Source: Crenobacter intestini
Lineage (GTDB): Bacteria; Pseudomonadota; Gammaproteobacteria; Burkholderiales; Chromobacteriaceae
Direction: 5' to 3'
Length of the DNA: 64,000 nt
Assembly (NCBI RefSeq): GCF_004919095.1
Contig: NZ_STGJ01000009.1
Location: 99,893-163,892 of the forward strand
A program made the position numbers and the translations under genes. Position 1 is the stretch's first letter, and the number at the start of each line of letters is the position of its first letter. Below are positions 10,601 to 19,907 of this stretch, piece by piece. Under the pieces are notes generated by a model, which was not told where the DNA came from, did no database searches, and worked only from the letters and a program-made list of their open reading frames with translations.

Positions 10601-11062
10601 CTGCGTCACGTGCTGGTAGCCGCCGGTGACGAGGTCGGCGCGCAGCGCGTCGACGTCGAGGGACTGGCCGGTCTTGAGGAAGAAGGTGCGCGCGGCGAGG
10701 AAGGACGGCGGCGGCAGCTTCCCCTGCGCGGTCGCCACCGGCGCGATCACCACGTCGCACGCGTTTTGGCGGATTTGCCACAGCGTGAGCAGGCGTTCGG
10801 ACACCAGGTCGGCGTGCGGCGAGAAGTGGTCGTACGGCAGCGTCTCCCAGTCCGGCAGCAGCGCGACGCGCAGGGCCGGACGGAAGAAGGCGATCTCGGT
10901 CTTCAGCCTTTGCGCGGCTTGCGCGCTGGCGGCCAGCACCAGCAGGGGCGTGTCGCCGCCCGCCTGTGCGGCGAGCCAGGCGGCGTCGGCACCGGCCGGC
11001 GGGGTGACGAGACGGGTTTTCTGGCCGGCGATGGGCCACGGCAGGGAGGCAGGTAATGACAT
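7661..11062 (-). CDS. mfd: Transcription-repair coupling factor
   Basis: 1133-residue DNA translocase that removes stalled RNA polymerase and recruits UvrA to lesions. The N-terminal half holds the UvrB-like module. The polymerase-interacting domain begins around VKVGDPVVHEAHGIGRYMG. The RecG-like motor has Walker A (CGDVGFGKTEVALRAAF), the DEEH box (IIDEEHRFGV) and motif III (LTATPIPRT), and a TRCF domain closes the protein. The length is normal for the family. It is flanked by repeats downstream and by a divergent signalling gene. Confidence 0.96.
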   Translation of the reverse strand: MSLPASLPWPIAGQKTRLVTPPAGADAAWLAAQAGGDTPLLVLAASAQAAQRLKTEIAFFRPALRVALLPDWETLPYDHFSPHADLVSERLLTLWQIRQNACDVVIAPVATAQGKLPPPSFLAARTFFLKTGQSLDVDALRADLVTGGYQHVTQVMVPGEFSIRGGLVDLYPMGSTLPFRVDLFDDEIESIRTFDPDSQRTQDTVPEVRMLPAREYPADEAGVTAFRQHWRERMEGDPSRSRIYRDVSASSWPAGIEYYLPLFFDETATLIDYFRTAPTVVLLGDAIGAAEEFWREVESRYRMGLGDPERPLLPPTALFLRADELMGLVKPLPRFETGDTGEALPFAALPDLAVERRADAPLQKLADYLAATDARVLLLAESLGRRETMQAFLADNGIRTQTVDNWAAFVSGDMKVALSVGPLWSGYAQLDPALVVITESELYRHVARAGTRRRKRVASSDSMLRDLAEVKVGDPVVHEAHGIGRYMGLVTLDLGLGETELMQLEYADGAVLYVPVEQLAMISRYAGAAADEVHLHRLGNPAWEKARKKAAEKARDTAAELLNLYAQRALREGHAFTMSHHDYEAFAEGFGFEETADQASAIEAVIADMTSGKPMDRLVCGDVGFGKTEVALRAAFVAVMGGKQVAVLVPTTLLAEQHAQSFADRFADWPVKIASLSRFNTSKATTAALKGLADGSVDIVIGTHKLVQPDVHFKNLGLVIIDEEHRFGVRQKEQLKRLRANVDVLTLTATPIPRTLSMALEGLRDFSVIATAPSRRLSVKTFVSPLRDGVIREAVLRELKRGGQVFFLHNEVDTIPNMRDKLAELLPEARIGVAHGQMPERELEQVMRDFMQQRYNLLLCSTIIETGIDIPNANTILINRADRFGLAQLHQLRGRVGRSHHQAYAYLLTPDGMTRDAQKRLEAIQLSEELGAGFYLAMHDLEIRGAGEVLGEGQSGEMQEVGFGLYTEMLKQAVRALKKGREPDLDQPLGVTTEVNLYSPALLPEAYCPDVHERLVLYKRLATCESSDEIDAMHEELIDRFGLPPQAVKTLIESHQLRLMAKALGVAKLEASDSVVQLSFVKKPDVDPIKIIALMQSGKGYKMAGPDKLRCEVKLADVAARVAKVREIMKALA

Positions 11063-11175
11063 TGCGCTACAAGGTCGGGGTTAAGCCGTTATTATAAGCG
11101 CGTCACCGCGCAAAGACGCGGGCCGCGACGCCTGCAGGCCAGGCACCGCCAACAGCAAGAGGGATGAGGGTAACC

Positions 11176-14100
11176 ATGCAGTGGAGTCCGGCTATCTGGC
11201 CGATCACGGCCGAGCCGTTTGTTGCGGGCAGCTTGCCCGACCTGTTCGCGCAGGGCGTACTGATTTCGCCACTGTGGTTCATGCATGCCGCACTGGTGCT
11301 GTGGTGGGTGTCCCGCTTGCGGGGCGACGCCGGTGCGCCGCTGTTGGCCTCGCGGGCGTTCTGGGGCGGGCTTGCGCTGTTCACGGCGGTCTTGCTGCCC
11401 TTGGGGGTGCCTGTGGCCGCCCGGTGGGGCACCTCGCTGTTGTTGTGCGCGGGCGCGCTGCAGCTGATGCGTGGCGCGCTCCGCGAGGCACCGTCGACGG
11501 GCGGCCGCCTGCTGCTGTTCCTGTTGCGCCTGACGGTGTTGCCGGCCTTGTTCGCGCTTGTGCCGTGGGTGCTCGCCGGCGACTGGGGCGGGGCGGCCGT
11601 CACGACGCTGCCCGCGCTGTGGCTGGCGGTGGCGACCTTGCTTGCCTGCGCCGGCGCGGCGCTCTGGCAGCACAGGCCCGGCTGGCCGGCGGCCTGCGAA
11701 CTTGTGCTGGTGCTGGGCGTGCAGGGCCTGCTCTGGTTCGGTTACGGCCACGCACAGGCCTCGCAGGTCCCGCTCGAACTTTGCTATGCGCCGCTCTACC
11801 TGTGGGCGGCCGGCCGTTTCGGCATGGCCGGGCCGCTTGCCGTGTACGCGGGGGCGTGGACGCTGGCGTGGCTGGGGCACCCCCAGCCCGTAGCCACGGC
11901 AGACGCCTTGAGCGGCGCCTTGCTCAGCGCGGTGAGCGTGACGGCCGCGCTGATGCTCTCGCTCGCGAGCGCGCGGCTGCGCCGGCAGGAGCAGGCGCTG
12001 CGCGACAGCCACGCCCGCTTCGAGGCGCTGATCAACCAGAGCCCGAACATCATGGCGATCAAGGACCTGGACGGGCGCTACCTGCTGGCCAACCAGGCGT
12101 GCGCGTCGCTGCTGGGCGTGCCGCAAGCGGCGGTGATCGGCCGGCGCTCCGGCGATTTCCTGCCCCCCGCGCTGGCCGGGCAACTGGAAGCGCTCGCCGG
12201 CCGGGTCCGTGCGAGCCGTGAGGTCTGCCAGCAGGAAGAGCAGGTGGTGCTGGGCGAGGAGGCTAGCACCTGGCTTGCGACGATGTTCCCGCTGTTCGAC
12301 AGCGGCGGCCGGCTGTCGGGGGTCGGCACCATCGCGTCCGACGTCACGGACATCAAGCGGGACGAACAGGCGCGCGGCGAGATGATCGACCAGTACCGTG
12401 CCGTGGTCGAGCAGTCCCTGGTCGGCATCTTCATCCAGCAGGACGGCCGCATCGTCTACCTGAACCCGACGCTGGCCGAGATGGGCGGCTACCGGGTCGA
12501 GGAGCTGGCCGGTGTCATGCTTTACGACTACCTGATGCCGGAGGAGGTCGAGCGGATCGCGCGGCAGATCCAGTTGCGCAAGGAGCAGAAGGTCAAGGTG
12601 ATGCGTTTCTCGACCCGCCTGCGCCACAGGAATGGCTCGGCGGTCGACATCGAGGTGCATAGCCGGCTGATCGAGTACCGCGGCGAGCCGGCGTTCATCG
12701 GCGTCGCGATCGACGTGTCCGACCGCGTGTCGGCGCAGACCGAGTTGAGACTGGCGGCCAAGGTATTCGAGAACTCGACCGAGGGCATCCTGATCACCGA
12801 CGCCACCGGCTGCATCATCACCGTCAACCAGGCGTTCACCCGCATCACCGGCTACCGCTACGAGGAAGCGGCCGGGCGCGTGTCGCGGATGTTCCGCGGC
12901 GTGGACGGTGGCGGCGCGCTGCTGGCCGAGCTGTCGCGCACCGGTTTCTGGAGCGGCGAGATGTACGACAAGCGCAAGGATGGCGAGTGGTACCCAGCCG
13001 AGCTGACCCTCTCCGCGGTGCGCGAGGCGGACGGCGCCATCAGCAACTACGTCGGCGTGTTCACCGACATCACCGAGCGCAAGCTGGCCGAAGAGCGGCT
13101 GCACTTCCTGGCCAACCACGACCCGCTGACCGGCCTTCCCAACCGCAGCCACCTGATCGGCCACCTCGACAACGCGCTGGCCGGCGGCAGCGCCGACGAC
13201 GAGTTCCGCCTCGCGCTGATGTTCATCGACCTTGACCGCTTCAAGCTGATCAACGACTCGTTCGGCCACCAGGCAGGCGACGGCCTGTTGACCGAGATCT
13301 CCGCGCGGCTGACCCGCATCTGTGGCCGTTACGGCATGGTCGCGCGGCTGGGCGGCGACGAGTTCACGCTGATCGTCGAGGACTACCGCAGCCGTGAGCA
13401 GCTCTGTGCGATCGCCGACGAGGTGCTTGCCGAACTGGCGAAGCCGCTGCTCCTGGAAACCCAGGAGCTGTTCGTCACCGCCAGCATCGGCGTCAGCGTG
13501 TACCCAGGCGACGGCATCGACGCGCGCACCCTGCTCAAGAACGCCGACGTCGCGATGTACCGTGCCAAGGAGCAGGGCAAGAACACCTTCCAGTTCTTCA
13601 ACGCCGACATGAATTCGCAGACGGTCGAGCGGCTGCTGCTGGAGAACGCGCTCAGGCAGGCGCTGGAAAAGGGCGAGTTCGAGCTGCATTACCAGCCGCA
13701 GCTCTCACCTCTACGCGGCGAGTTGCTCGGTGTCGAGACGCTGATCCGCTGGCGCCACCCGCAGCTTGGGCTGGTGTCGCCGGTGCGTTTCATCCCGCTG
13801 GCCGAGGAGACCGGGCTGATCAAGCAGATCGGCGCCTGGGTGTTGCGCGAGGCCTGCCTGCAGATGGCCCGCTGGGACGCGCAAGGCGTGCATGTGCCAA
13901 GGGTCGCGGTCAACCTGTCGGCGCGACAGTTCGAGCAGGCCGACCTCGTGTCCATGATCGACGGCGCGCTGGAGGCGGCCGGCATCGACGCGAGCCGCCT
14001 CGAGGTCGAACTGACCGAGAGCCTGCTGATGCAAAAGCCGGAGGAGGCGGTGCTGGTGCTGCGCCAGCTCAAGGCGCTGGGCGTCACCCTCGCGCTCGAC

Positions 14101-14439
14101 GACTTCGGCACCGGCTACTCGTCGCTGTCCATGCTCAAGCGTTTCCCGCTGGACACGCTGAAGATCGACCGCTCCTTCGTCGAAGGGCTGCCCGGCGACG
14201 ACGACAGCGTGGCCATCGCGCAAGCCATCGTCGCGATGGCGCGCAAGCTGCGCTATACCGTGGTCGCCGAGGGCGTGGAGACGGCAGCGCAGAGCGCCTT
14301 CCTGCGCGACAACGGCTGCAACGCGCTGCAGGGCTATTTGTTCAGCCGTCCGCTGCCGGCGGCAGAGCTGCCCGCCTGCATCGACCGGCTCGCCGTGGCG
14401 GCGCAGCGCGAGGCGGAGGTAGAATACGCGGCCTTATGA
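11176..14439 (+). CDS. Membrane-anchored PAS-GGDEF-EAL cyclic-di-GMP protein
   Basis: 1087-residue sensor with about eight N-terminal membrane helices (residues 15-265). Three PAS domains follow (about 278, 404 and 526), then a GGDEF domain (about 642-808, intact GGDEF at 726-730) and an EAL domain (about 818-1075). The EAL signature reads ETL at 854, but the other phosphodiesterase motifs ([40 protein letters not shown]) are present, so both activities are plausible. The ATG at 11176 has GAGGG 5 bases upstream; an ATG at 11164 is also in frame. Its stop overlaps the rlmB start. Confidence 0.9.
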   Translation: MQWSPAIWPITAEPFVAGSLPDLFAQGVLISPLWFMHAALVLWWVSRLRGDAGAPLLASRAFWGGLALFTAVLLPLGVPVAARWGTSLLLCAGALQLMRGALREAPSTGGRLLLFLLRLTVLPALFALVPWVLAGDWGGAAVTTLPALWLAVATLLACAGAALWQHRPGWPAACELVLVLGVQGLLWFGYGHAQASQVPLELCYAPLYLWAAGRFGMAGPLAVYAGAWTLAWLGHPQPVATADALSGALLSAVSVTAALMLSLASARLRRQEQALRDSHARFEALINQSPNIMAIKDLDGRYLLANQACASLLGVPQAAVIGRRSGDFLPPALAGQLEALAGRVRASREVCQQEEQVVLGEEASTWLATMFPLFDSGGRLSGVGTIASDVTDIKRDEQARGEMIDQYRAVVEQSLVGIFIQQDGRIVYLNPTLAEMGGYRVEELAGVMLYDYLMPEEVERIARQIQLRKEQKVKVMRFSTRLRHRNGSAVDIEVHSRLIEYRGEPAFIGVAIDVSDRVSAQTELRLAAKVFENSTEGILITDATGCIITVNQAFTRITGYRYEEAAGRVSRMFRGVDGGGALLAELSRTGFWSGEMYDKRKDGEWYPAELTLSAVREADGAISNYVGVFTDITERKLAEERLHFLANHDPLTGLPNRSHLIGHLDNALAGGSADDEFRLALMFIDLDRFKLINDSFGHQAGDGLLTEISARLTRICGRYGMVARLGGDEFTLIVEDYRSREQLCAIADEVLAELAKPLLLETQELFVTASIGVSVYPGDGIDARTLLKNADVAMYRAKEQGKNTFQFFNADMNSQTVERLLLENALRQALEKGEFELHYQPQLSPLRGELLGVETLIRWRHPQLGLVSPVRFIPLAEETGLIKQIGAWVLREACLQMARWDAQGVHVPRVAVNLSARQFEQADLVSMIDGALEAAGIDASRLEVELTESLLMQKPEEAVLVLRQLKALGVTLALDDFGTGYSSLSMLKRFPLDTLKIDRSFVEGLPGDDDSVAIAQAIVAMARKLRYTVVAEGVETAAQSAFLRDNGCNALQGYLFSRPLPAAELPACIDRLAVAAQREAEVEYAAL

Positions 14440-15206
14440 ATAGCGACGGGAATCCCAAGGTGAGCAACCGCAAACTCATACACGGCTTTCACGCGGCCAA
14501 CGCCCGCCTGTGGCAGAACCCGAAGAGCCTGATCGAGATCTACCTGGCCGGCGGCCGCCACGACGCGCGCGCGCAGGCCGTGCTCGACAAGGCCGCGGCC
14601 GAAGGCATCAAGCTGCACATTGTCGACAAGGCCCGGCTGGACAGCATGACCGGCGGCGCACGCCACCAGGGGGTCGCCGCGGTGATCGATGCCTCGCGCA
14701 GCCACGTGACGCTGGACGACGTGCTGGAAAACCTGGCCGAGCCGCCCTTGTTGCTGATCCTCGACGGCGTGACCGACCCGCACAACCTCGGCGCCTGCCT
14801 GCGCGTGGCCGACGCGATGGGCGCGCACGCGGTGATCGCGCCGAAGGACCGCTCGGCCGGCATCAACGCCACCGTCTCCAAGGTCGCCTGCGGCGCGGCC
14901 GAGGTGGTGCCCTATATCACGGTGACCAACCTCGCGCGCACCCTGCGCGACTTGAAGGACAGCGGCGTGTGGATCGCCGGCACCACCATGGAGGCCGACA
15001 CCGACCTCTACCACTTCGACGCGGCAGGCCCGCTCGCGTGGGTGATGGGGGCCGAGGGCGAGGGCATGCGCCGGCTGACCCGCGAACATTGCGACGTGCT
15101 GGTGTCGATCCCGATGTTCGGCACGGTCGAGAGCCTGAACGTGTCGGTGTCTGCCGGCATGGTGCTGTCCGAGAGCCGCCGCCAGCGCACGCTGGCCGGC
15201 CGCTGA
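14436..15206 (+). CDS. rlmB: 23S rRNA (guanosine-2'-O-) methyltransferase RlmB
   Basis: 256-residue SPOUT methyltransferase that methylates G2251 of 23S rRNA. It has a substrate-binding domain beginning [13 protein letters not shown] and SPOUT motifs [19 protein letters not shown] (about 105), [14 protein letters not shown] and [18 protein letters not shown] that form the trefoil knot. The ATG at 14436 overlaps the stop of the upstream cyclic-di-GMP gene (ATGA). A GTG at 14460, directly before SNRKLIHG, is an alternative start that fits the family better in length. Translational coupling to a signalling protein is unusual for rlmB. Confidence 0.93.
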   Translation: MNSDGNPKVSNRKLIHGFHAANARLWQNPKSLIEIYLAGGRHDARAQAVLDKAAAEGIKLHIVDKARLDSMTGGARHQGVAAVIDASRSHVTLDDVLENLAEPPLLLILDGVTDPHNLGACLRVADAMGAHAVIAPKDRSAGINATVSKVACGAAEVVPYITVTNLARTLRDLKDSGVWIAGTTMEADTDLYHFDAAGPLAWVMGAEGEGMRRLTREHCDVLVSIPMFGTVESLNVSVSAGMVLSESRRQRTLAGR

Positions 15207-15232
15207 TTTCTTACGCGACGGGAGTCAAGTAG

Positions 15233-15442
15233 ATGCAAAAGATGATCCTGCAGGTGGCCGGCATGAGTTGCGGCGGTTGCGCCGCCGGCGTGACCCGCGC
15301 GGTCGAGGCGCTCGACGGCGTGCACAAGGTGACGGTCGACCTGGCCAGCGGCCGCGTCGAGGTCGAGTACGACGGCGCGCTGCCCGAGCGCGAACTGGTC
15401 GCCGAGGCGATCAGCGACGCCGGCTTCGAGGTCGTCGGCTGA
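15233..15442 (+). CDS. Heavy-metal-associated (HMA) domain protein, CopZ-like
   Basis: 69-residue single-domain protein with the HMA signature GMSCGGCAAG near residue 10 (CxxC metal site) and the ferredoxin-like pattern ending in AISDAGFEVVG. Such proteins carry copper(I) or related soft metals to P-type ATPases or regulators in the cytoplasm. It lies 26 bp after rlmB and may share its transcript. No copper ATPase or CueR-type regulator is in the window, so the partner is unknown. Confidence 0.88.
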   Translation: MQKMILQVAGMSCGGCAAGVTRAVEALDGVHKVTVDLASGRVEVEYDGALPERELVAEAISDAGFEVVG

Positions 15443-15450
15443 GGCCGCGT

Positions 15451-15479
15451 TTGCCTCGGACGACCCGCTTGCGTATAAT
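15451..15479 (+). promoter_or_regulatory. Promoter of the rpsF-priB-rpsR-rplI operon
   Basis: TTGCCT (15451-15456), a 17-bp spacer and a perfect TATAAT (15474-15479) lie about 70 bp before rpsF. This is the best sigma-70 match in the window, as expected for ribosomal genes. Confidence 0.85.
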
Positions 15480-15546
15480 CCGCCGGTTTCAACCCTTGCC
15501 TTTCGCTACCGCATGGCGAAAGGCTTTATAGCCACAAGGAGTTTAC

Positions 15547-15921
15547 ATGCGTCATTACGAGATCGTGTTCATCGTCCATCCGGACCAGAGTGAACAAGTC
15601 CCGGCCATGATCGAGCGTTACAAGGGCATGGTCCTGGGCGCCGAAGGCACCATCCACCGCCTGGAAGACTGGGGCCGCCGCCAGCTGGCTTACCCGATCC
15701 AGAAAGTGCACAAGGCTCACTACGTGCTGATGAACGTCGAGTGCGGCGTTGAGACCCTGGCCGAGATCGAGCACGCCTTCAAATTCAACGATGCCGTTCT
15801 GCGTCATCTGACCATCAAGATGGACAAGCCCGTCACCGAGGCTTCCCCGATGATGAAGGATGAGAAGGCCAAGAACCTGCTGGACAACCAGCCGGCCGCC
15901 GAAGGCGAGGTTGCTGCCTGA
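15547..15921 (+). CDS. rpsF: 30S ribosomal protein S6
   Basis: 124 residues. The N-terminus [19 protein letters not shown] and the segment [15 protein letters not shown] are classic S6, which binds the central domain of 16S rRNA with S18. AAGGAG lies 7 bases before the ATG. It is the first gene of a four-gene operon in the usual betaproteobacterial order. The C-terminal tail is short and acidic and ends in EGEVAA. Confidence 0.97.
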   Translation: MRHYEIVFIVHPDQSEQVPAMIERYKGMVLGAEGTIHRLEDWGRRQLAYPIQKVHKAHYVLMNVECGVETLAEIEHAFKFNDAVLRHLTIKMDKPVTEASPMMKDEKAKNLLDNQPAAEGEVAA

Positions 15922-15935
15922 TCCCAGGCCAGTCC

Positions 15936-16235
15936 TTGCAGAACAGACTGGTACTGACCGCGTCGGTGACGCGTGAGGAAGCGTTGCGCTACACCCCCGC
16001 CGGGATCCCGGTGCTGGAGATGTGGCTGGCACACGGTTCCAGACAACGCGAAGCCGGCCTCGACCGCGACGTGCGCTGTGAGATACAGGCCGTCATGGTC
16101 GGCGAAGCCGGCAGGAAGTTCGCCGGCCGGGTCGCCGGGCAGGTGCTGACGTTCGAGGGTTTCCTCAGTCAACGCAGCCTGCGCAACCCGAGGTTGGTAC
16201 TGCACATCGAATCCGCAGAATTTGTAAAAGGTTAA
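15936..16235 (+). CDS. priB: Primosomal replication protein N (PriB)
   Basis: 99-residue single-stranded-DNA-binding OB-fold protein that stabilises PriA at stalled forks. The start [24 protein letters not shown] aligns with the Escherichia coli PriB N-terminus (TNRLVLSGTV). That supports the rare TTG at 15936 as initiator, since no in-frame ATG exists at the right place. There is no strong Shine-Dalgarno sequence, so coupling to rpsF translation (14-bp gap) is likely. The position between rpsF and rpsR is conserved. Confidence 0.88.
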   Translation: MQNRLVLTASVTREEALRYTPAGIPVLEMWLAHGSRQREAGLDRDVRCEIQAVMVGEAGRKFAGRVAGQVLTFEGFLSQRSLRNPRLVLHIESAEFVKG

Positions 16236-16239
16236 GAAA

Positions 16240-16467
16240 ATGGCTCGTCAACTCTTCAAGCGCAAGAAGTTCTGCCGCTTCACGGCAGAAGGCATCAAGC
16301 ACGTCGACTACAAGGCAGTCGACCTGCTGAAGGATTTCATCGCCGAAAACGGCAAGATCATCCCGGCCCGTATCACCGGTACCAAGGCCCGTTACCAGCG
16401 CCAGCTGACCACTGCGGTCAAGCGCGCGCGTTTCCTGGCTTTCCTGCCGTACACCGACCAGCACTAA
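16240..16467 (+). CDS. rpsR: 30S ribosomal protein S18
   Basis: 75 residues. It begins [20 protein letters not shown] and contains the conserved [20 protein letters not shown] and [17 protein letters not shown] segments. It partners with S6 on the small-subunit platform. It starts 4 bp after priB, in the same operon. Confidence 0.97.
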   Translation: MARQLFKRKKFCRFTAEGIKHVDYKAVDLLKDFIAENGKIIPARITGTKARYQRQLTTAVKRARFLAFLPYTDQH

Positions 16468-16491
16468 GTCGACAGAAAGGGACTACACAAG

Positions 16492-16941
16492 ATGCAAATC
16501 ATTCTGCTCGAAAAAGTGGCTAACCTGGGTCAACTGGGTGACGTGGTCAAGGTGAAAGAGGGCTACGCCCGCAACTTCCTGATCCCGCAGGGCAAGGCCA
16601 AGCGCGCGACCGCCGCCAACCTGGAAGCGTTCGAAGCCCGCCGCGCCGAACTGGAAGCCAAGCAAGCCGAGATCCTGGCTGACGCCAAGGTCCGCGCCGA
16701 GAAGCTGGAAGGCGCCGAGTTCACCATCGCTCAGAAAGCCGGCGTTGACGGCCGTCTGTTCGGTTCGGTGACCAACGCCGACATCGCCGCTGCGATCACC
16801 GCCGCTGGTGTTGAAGTGGCGCGCTCCGAAGTGCGTATGCCGAACGGCCAGCTGAAGGCCATCGGCGAGTACGACCTCGAGATCGCACTGCACCACGACG
16901 TCGTGGCTGCCATCAAGGTCATCGTGGTCGGCGAAGCCTGA
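16492..16941 (+). CDS. rplI: 50S ribosomal protein L9
   Basis: 149 residues. The N-terminal rRNA-binding domain ([19 protein letters not shown], then [16 protein letters not shown]) is joined by a long charged helix (about 40-75) to the C-terminal domain ([15 protein letters not shown]), the normal L9 build. AGAAAGG precedes the ATG. It is the last gene of the operon, followed by a strong terminator. Confidence 0.97.
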   Translation: MQIILLEKVANLGQLGDVVKVKEGYARNFLIPQGKAKRATAANLEAFEARRAELEAKQAEILADAKVRAEKLEGAEFTIAQKAGVDGRLFGSVTNADIAAAITAAGVEVARSEVRMPNGQLKAIGEYDLEIALHHDVVAAIKVIVVGEA

Positions 16942-16956
16942 TCCCGGTCTGACCCC

Positions 16957-16990
16957 GCAAAAAAGCCGGCGCATCGCGCCGGCTTTTTTC
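16957..16990. terminator. Bidirectional terminator between rplI and lutC
   Basis: GCCGGCGC (16965-16972) pairs with GCGCCGGC (16976-16983) across ATC, with an A-run before and a T-run after, so it serves both convergent units. Confidence 0.9.
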
Positions 16991-17038
16991 TTGCATCGCC
17001 TGCCCGCGCTCTGTCGCCGGCAGGCTTTTTGGTGCCTG

Positions 17039-17602
17039 TTACTCGAACACCACCAGCGCGGCCATCGCGCCGTGTGCGCCCATCACCAGGCTCTGTTCGA
17101 TGTCGGCGGTACGCGACGAGCCGGAGATGAAGCTGCCGAAGCCGTGCTCGGCAAACTCGACGCGGTCGTAGGCGTCGCGCATGGTGTCGACCAAGGCCCC
17201 CTGCGGCACGACCATCGCCAGCCGCTGCGCGAGGAAGTACAGCGAGCGGTAGGCAAGCGCGTCCTGGCTCACCCACACCGCGGCGTTCTCGGCGACCGCA
17301 AGCTGGCCGGGCACGATGGCGATGTCGACGTCGGCCCAGTCGTGCGGGGTTGCCGCCTCGTCGAGCATCGCTTGCCTGGTGTCGACCACCCGGCCCTGTT
17401 CTGGCCAGTGTGCGTTTACCGCCTCGCGCACGGTCTGCCCCGGCGCGAGCGTCAGCGCGTGGCCACCGAGGTTGCCGATCAGCGTGGCGAACTGTGCGAA
17501 ACGGTCTTCATAGCAGATGAAGGCCGGCGCGTGAATGTCGGGCAGCTTGCTGGCAGTCGGGCGGTGGCGGCGGATGCGCGCGAGGATGTCGTCCCGGCTC
17601 AT
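17039..17602 (-). CDS. lutC: Lactate utilization protein C (LUD domain)
   Basis: 187-residue LUD-domain protein, the third subunit of the LutABC iron-sulfur complex that oxidises L-lactate to pyruvate. Typical features are the start MSRDDILARIRR, the central VAENAAVWVSQD and the ending SFISGSSRTADIEQSLVMGAHGAMAALVVF. Its start overlaps the stop of lutB by four bases (ATGA). It is the last gene of the lutABC operon, facing the rplI terminator. Confidence 0.9.
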   Translation of the reverse strand: MSRDDILARIRRHRPTASKLPDIHAPAFICYEDRFAQFATLIGNLGGHALTLAPGQTVREAVNAHWPEQGRVVDTRQAMLDEAATPHDWADVDIAIVPGQLAVAENAAVWVSQDALAYRSLYFLAQRLAMVVPQGALVDTMRDAYDRVEFAEHGFGSFISGSSRTADIEQSLVMGAHGAMAALVVFE

Positions 17603-18978
17603 GGTTTCTTCCTGTTTTGCAGCCACCACTCGCGGAAGCTCTGCGCCGGCATCTCGGGCAGCGCACGCCCCGGGCGGCTGTACGGGGTGTTTTGCGCGAT
17701 GCGTTCGGGCAGGATGGGCACGACCTTGCGCAGCGTCTTGCCGGCCAGCGCGAATAGCGCCGGGTGGCGGGCAAGCGCGCCGAGCGCACCAATCGCCGCG
17801 CGTTTGCCCGCTGGCAGCGCGCCGGCCTGCCACGCGCGCGCGCGCTGGGCGACCAGTTGCCCGGAGAGCGGGATGCGTACCGGGCAGACGTTGTCGCACG
17901 AGGCGCAGGTGGTGCACGCGAACGCCATGCTCGCGTGCTTCCTGATGTCGCGGCTGGGGCCGAGCGTCGAGCCGATCGGCCCGGGGATGATGTAGCTGTA
18001 GCTGTAGCCCGAGCTTCGGCGGTAGACCGGGCAGGTGTTCATGCACGCGCCGCAACGGATGCAGCGCAGGCTCTGGTAGAAGTCTGCGCGGCCGAGGATC
18101 TCGCTTCTGCCGTTGTCGACGATCACCACGTGCAACTCGCCCCCCGGACGCGGCTTGTTGAAGTGCGAAGTGTAGGTGGTGGTCGGCGAGCCGATCGCCG
18201 AGCGCGCCAGCAAGCGGGTGAACACGCCCAGGTGTTCGAGCCTGGGGATCAGCTTCTCCAGCCCCATGCACGCGATATGTAGCGGCGGCAGCGCGCTGCC
18301 CAGGTCCGCGTTGCCCTCGTTGGTGCACACCACCAAGCCGCCAGTCTCGGCGATCGCGAAGTTGACGCCGGTGAGGCCGGCGCCAGCGCTCAGGAAATGT
18401 CCGCGCAGGTTGGCGCGCGCGGCGTGGGTGAGGTAGGTCGGATCCGCGTTGCCCGGTTCGGTGCCCAGCTCGCGCTCGAACAGCTCGCCGATCTGCTGCT
18501 TCTTCAGGTGGATCGCCGGCATCACGATGTGGCTGGGCGCCTCGTGGCGCAGCTGCACGATGCGCTCGCCCAAGTCGGTGTCGATCACCTCGACGCCGCG
18601 CGCCTCGAGGTAGGGATTGAGCCCGCATTCTTCGGTGAGCATCGACTTGGATTTGACGAGCTTGTTCACCCCGCGCTCGGCGAGCAGGCCGTGCACGATG
18701 CGGTTGTGTTCGTCGGCGTCCTTCGCCCAGTGCACGACGACGCCGTTTTCCTGCGCCTTGCGCTCGAATGCCTCGAGGTATTCGTCCAGATGCGACAGCG
18801 TATGTGCCTTGATCTGCTCGGCCATCGAACGCAGTGTTTCCCACTCGGGCAGTTGCGCCATCTGCGCGTCGCGCTTCTGGCGCACCCACCAGATCGCCGA
18901 GTCGTGCCAGCGTGCGCGCTCGCGGTCGGCGAGGAAGGCGCGCGCGGCGTCCGGGTGGCGGATGGAGTCGTCTTTCAT
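17599..18978 (-). CDS. lutB: Lactate utilization iron-sulfur protein B
   Basis: 459-residue protein with an N-terminal LUD domain (including SKSMLTEECGLNPYLE) and a C-terminal pair of 4Fe-4S clusters: CIRCGACMNTCP near residue 304 and CTTCASCDNVCP near residue 354. It forms the core electron-transfer subunit of LutABC. The frame is open upstream to 19194. The ATG at 18978 overlaps the lutA stop by four bases and gives the family start length. Confidence 0.93.
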   Translation of the reverse strand: MKDDSIRHPDAARAFLADRERARWHDSAIWWVRQKRDAQMAQLPEWETLRSMAEQIKAHTLSHLDEYLEAFERKAQENGVVVHWAKDADEHNRIVHGLLAERGVNKLVKSKSMLTEECGLNPYLEARGVEVIDTDLGERIVQLRHEAPSHIVMPAIHLKKQQIGELFERELGTEPGNADPTYLTHAARANLRGHFLSAGAGLTGVNFAIAETGGLVVCTNEGNADLGSALPPLHIACMGLEKLIPRLEHLGVFTRLLARSAIGSPTTTYTSHFNKPRPGGELHVVIVDNGRSEILGRADFYQSLRCIRCGACMNTCPVYRRSSGYSYSYIIPGPIGSTLGPSRDIRKHASMAFACTTCASCDNVCPVRIPLSGQLVAQRARAWQAGALPAGKRAAIGALGALARHPALFALAGKTLRKVVPILPERIAQNTPYSRPGRALPEMPAQSFREWWLQNRKKP

Positions 18979-19709
18979 GCGCCCCCCCGCCCGGTCAGTA
19001 GCAGCGCGATGTGCAGGGGGCGGATCGGCTTGCCCTGCGCGCGGATCACCCCGCCCATATGCATCAGGCACGAGGGCTCGGCGCCGACGATGAATTCGGC
19101 GCCGGTCGCCGCGTGGCCGTCGACGCGGTCTTCGCCCATCGCGACCGAGACGTCGGGCTCGTCGACGCAGAAGCTGCCGCCGAAGCCGCAGCACTCGTCG
19201 CGTCTGGGCGGGTGGACGACGCTGACACCGTCAACGAGAGAGAGGATGCGCTCGAGGCGCGACTGCCAGGGCAGCATCCGCTCGGACGGCGTCGCGTGTG
19301 CGCGCAGGCGCAGGCCGTGGCAGCTCTGGTGCAACGATACCTTGTGCGGGAAGTACACCGGCTTGGGCAGATGCTCGACTTTGAGCACGTCCTGCAGGAA
19401 TTCGACCAGTTCGTAGACGCGCGAGCGGGTGCCCGACAGAGCGTCCGGGGTGTGCGCGCCGATGTGGCTCACGCAGCTGGTGCCGGGGCTGACGATGTAG
19501 TCGTAGCCGTCGAACACGTCGGCAAAACGCATGGCGGCGCGGTTGGCGCCGGCCACGTCGCCGTTGTTGAACTGCGGCTGGCCGCAGCAGGTCTGCGCGA
19601 GCGGGTAGTCGACGGTGAGGCCGTAGCCTTCGAGCAGCTCGAGCGTCGCGATGGCGACTTCGGGGGCGAGCTCGTTGACGTGGCAGGGGACGAACAGGCC
19701 GATTTTCAT
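18975..19709 (-). CDS. lutA: Lactate utilization protein A (CCG-domain)
   Basis: 244-residue protein of the glycolate-oxidase iron-sulfur/LutA family, with two cysteine-rich CCG motifs ([10 protein letters not shown] near residue 40 and [10 protein letters not shown] near residue 172) that bind an iron-sulfur cluster or heterodisulfide-type centre. It is the first gene of lutABC. Its start lies 84 bp downstream of tRNA-Sec on the same strand. No LldR/LutR-type regulator is adjacent. Confidence 0.93.
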   Translation of the reverse strand: MKIGLFVPCHVNELAPEVAIATLELLEGYGLTVDYPLAQTCCGQPQFNNGDVAGANRAAMRFADVFDGYDYIVSPGTSCVSHIGAHTPDALSGTRSRVYELVEFLQDVLKVEHLPKPVYFPHKVSLHQSCHGLRLRAHATPSERMLPWQSRLERILSLVDGVSVVHPPRRDECCGFGGSFCVDEPDVSVAMGEDRVDGHAATGAEFIVGAEPSCLMHMGGVIRAQGKPIRPLHIALLLTGRGGA

Positions 19710-19741
19710 GTGCGGGATGCCTGGCTTGCGATGCCCCGATT

Positions 19742-19776
19742 AAAGCCCCGGCGGCCGGTGCTTGCCATCGGGGCTT
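19742..19776 (-). terminator. Weak terminator-like hairpin after tRNA-Sec
   Basis: AAGCCCCG (19743-19750) pairs with CGGGGCTT (19769-19776). The minus-strand run after the stem is only TTTAAT, so termination before lutA may be partial. Confidence 0.35.
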
Positions 19777-19793
19777 ACCCTAGACGGCGATGG

Positions 19794-19888
19794 TGGCGGA
19801 AGGCCATGGGAGTCGAACCCACCCGGGACCGCTGGCGGCCCCATCCGGTTTTGAAGACCGGCCGCCCCACCGGGGACGCAGACCTTCC
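19794..19888 (-). tRNA. selC: tRNA-Sec (anticodon UCA)
   Basis: On the minus strand the molecule starts GGAAGGTC and ends GGCCTTCC-G-CCA, giving the 8-bp acceptor stem typical of selenocysteine tRNA. The anticodon loop is CTTCAAA with anticodon TCA. It has a long variable arm and GGTTCGACTCC in the T arm. At 95 nt with encoded CCA it closely resembles E. coli selC. It lies 20 bp after selB on the same strand. Confidence 0.96.
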
Positions 19889-19907
19889 GCAAGGAGCGCG
19901 TATTCTA

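Noticed and set aside
7775..11056. A 1093-codon open frame on the plus strand opposite mfd
   Set aside because: Same shadow effect; the translation is repetitive in H, V, D, Q and R and mfd is unambiguous on the other strand.
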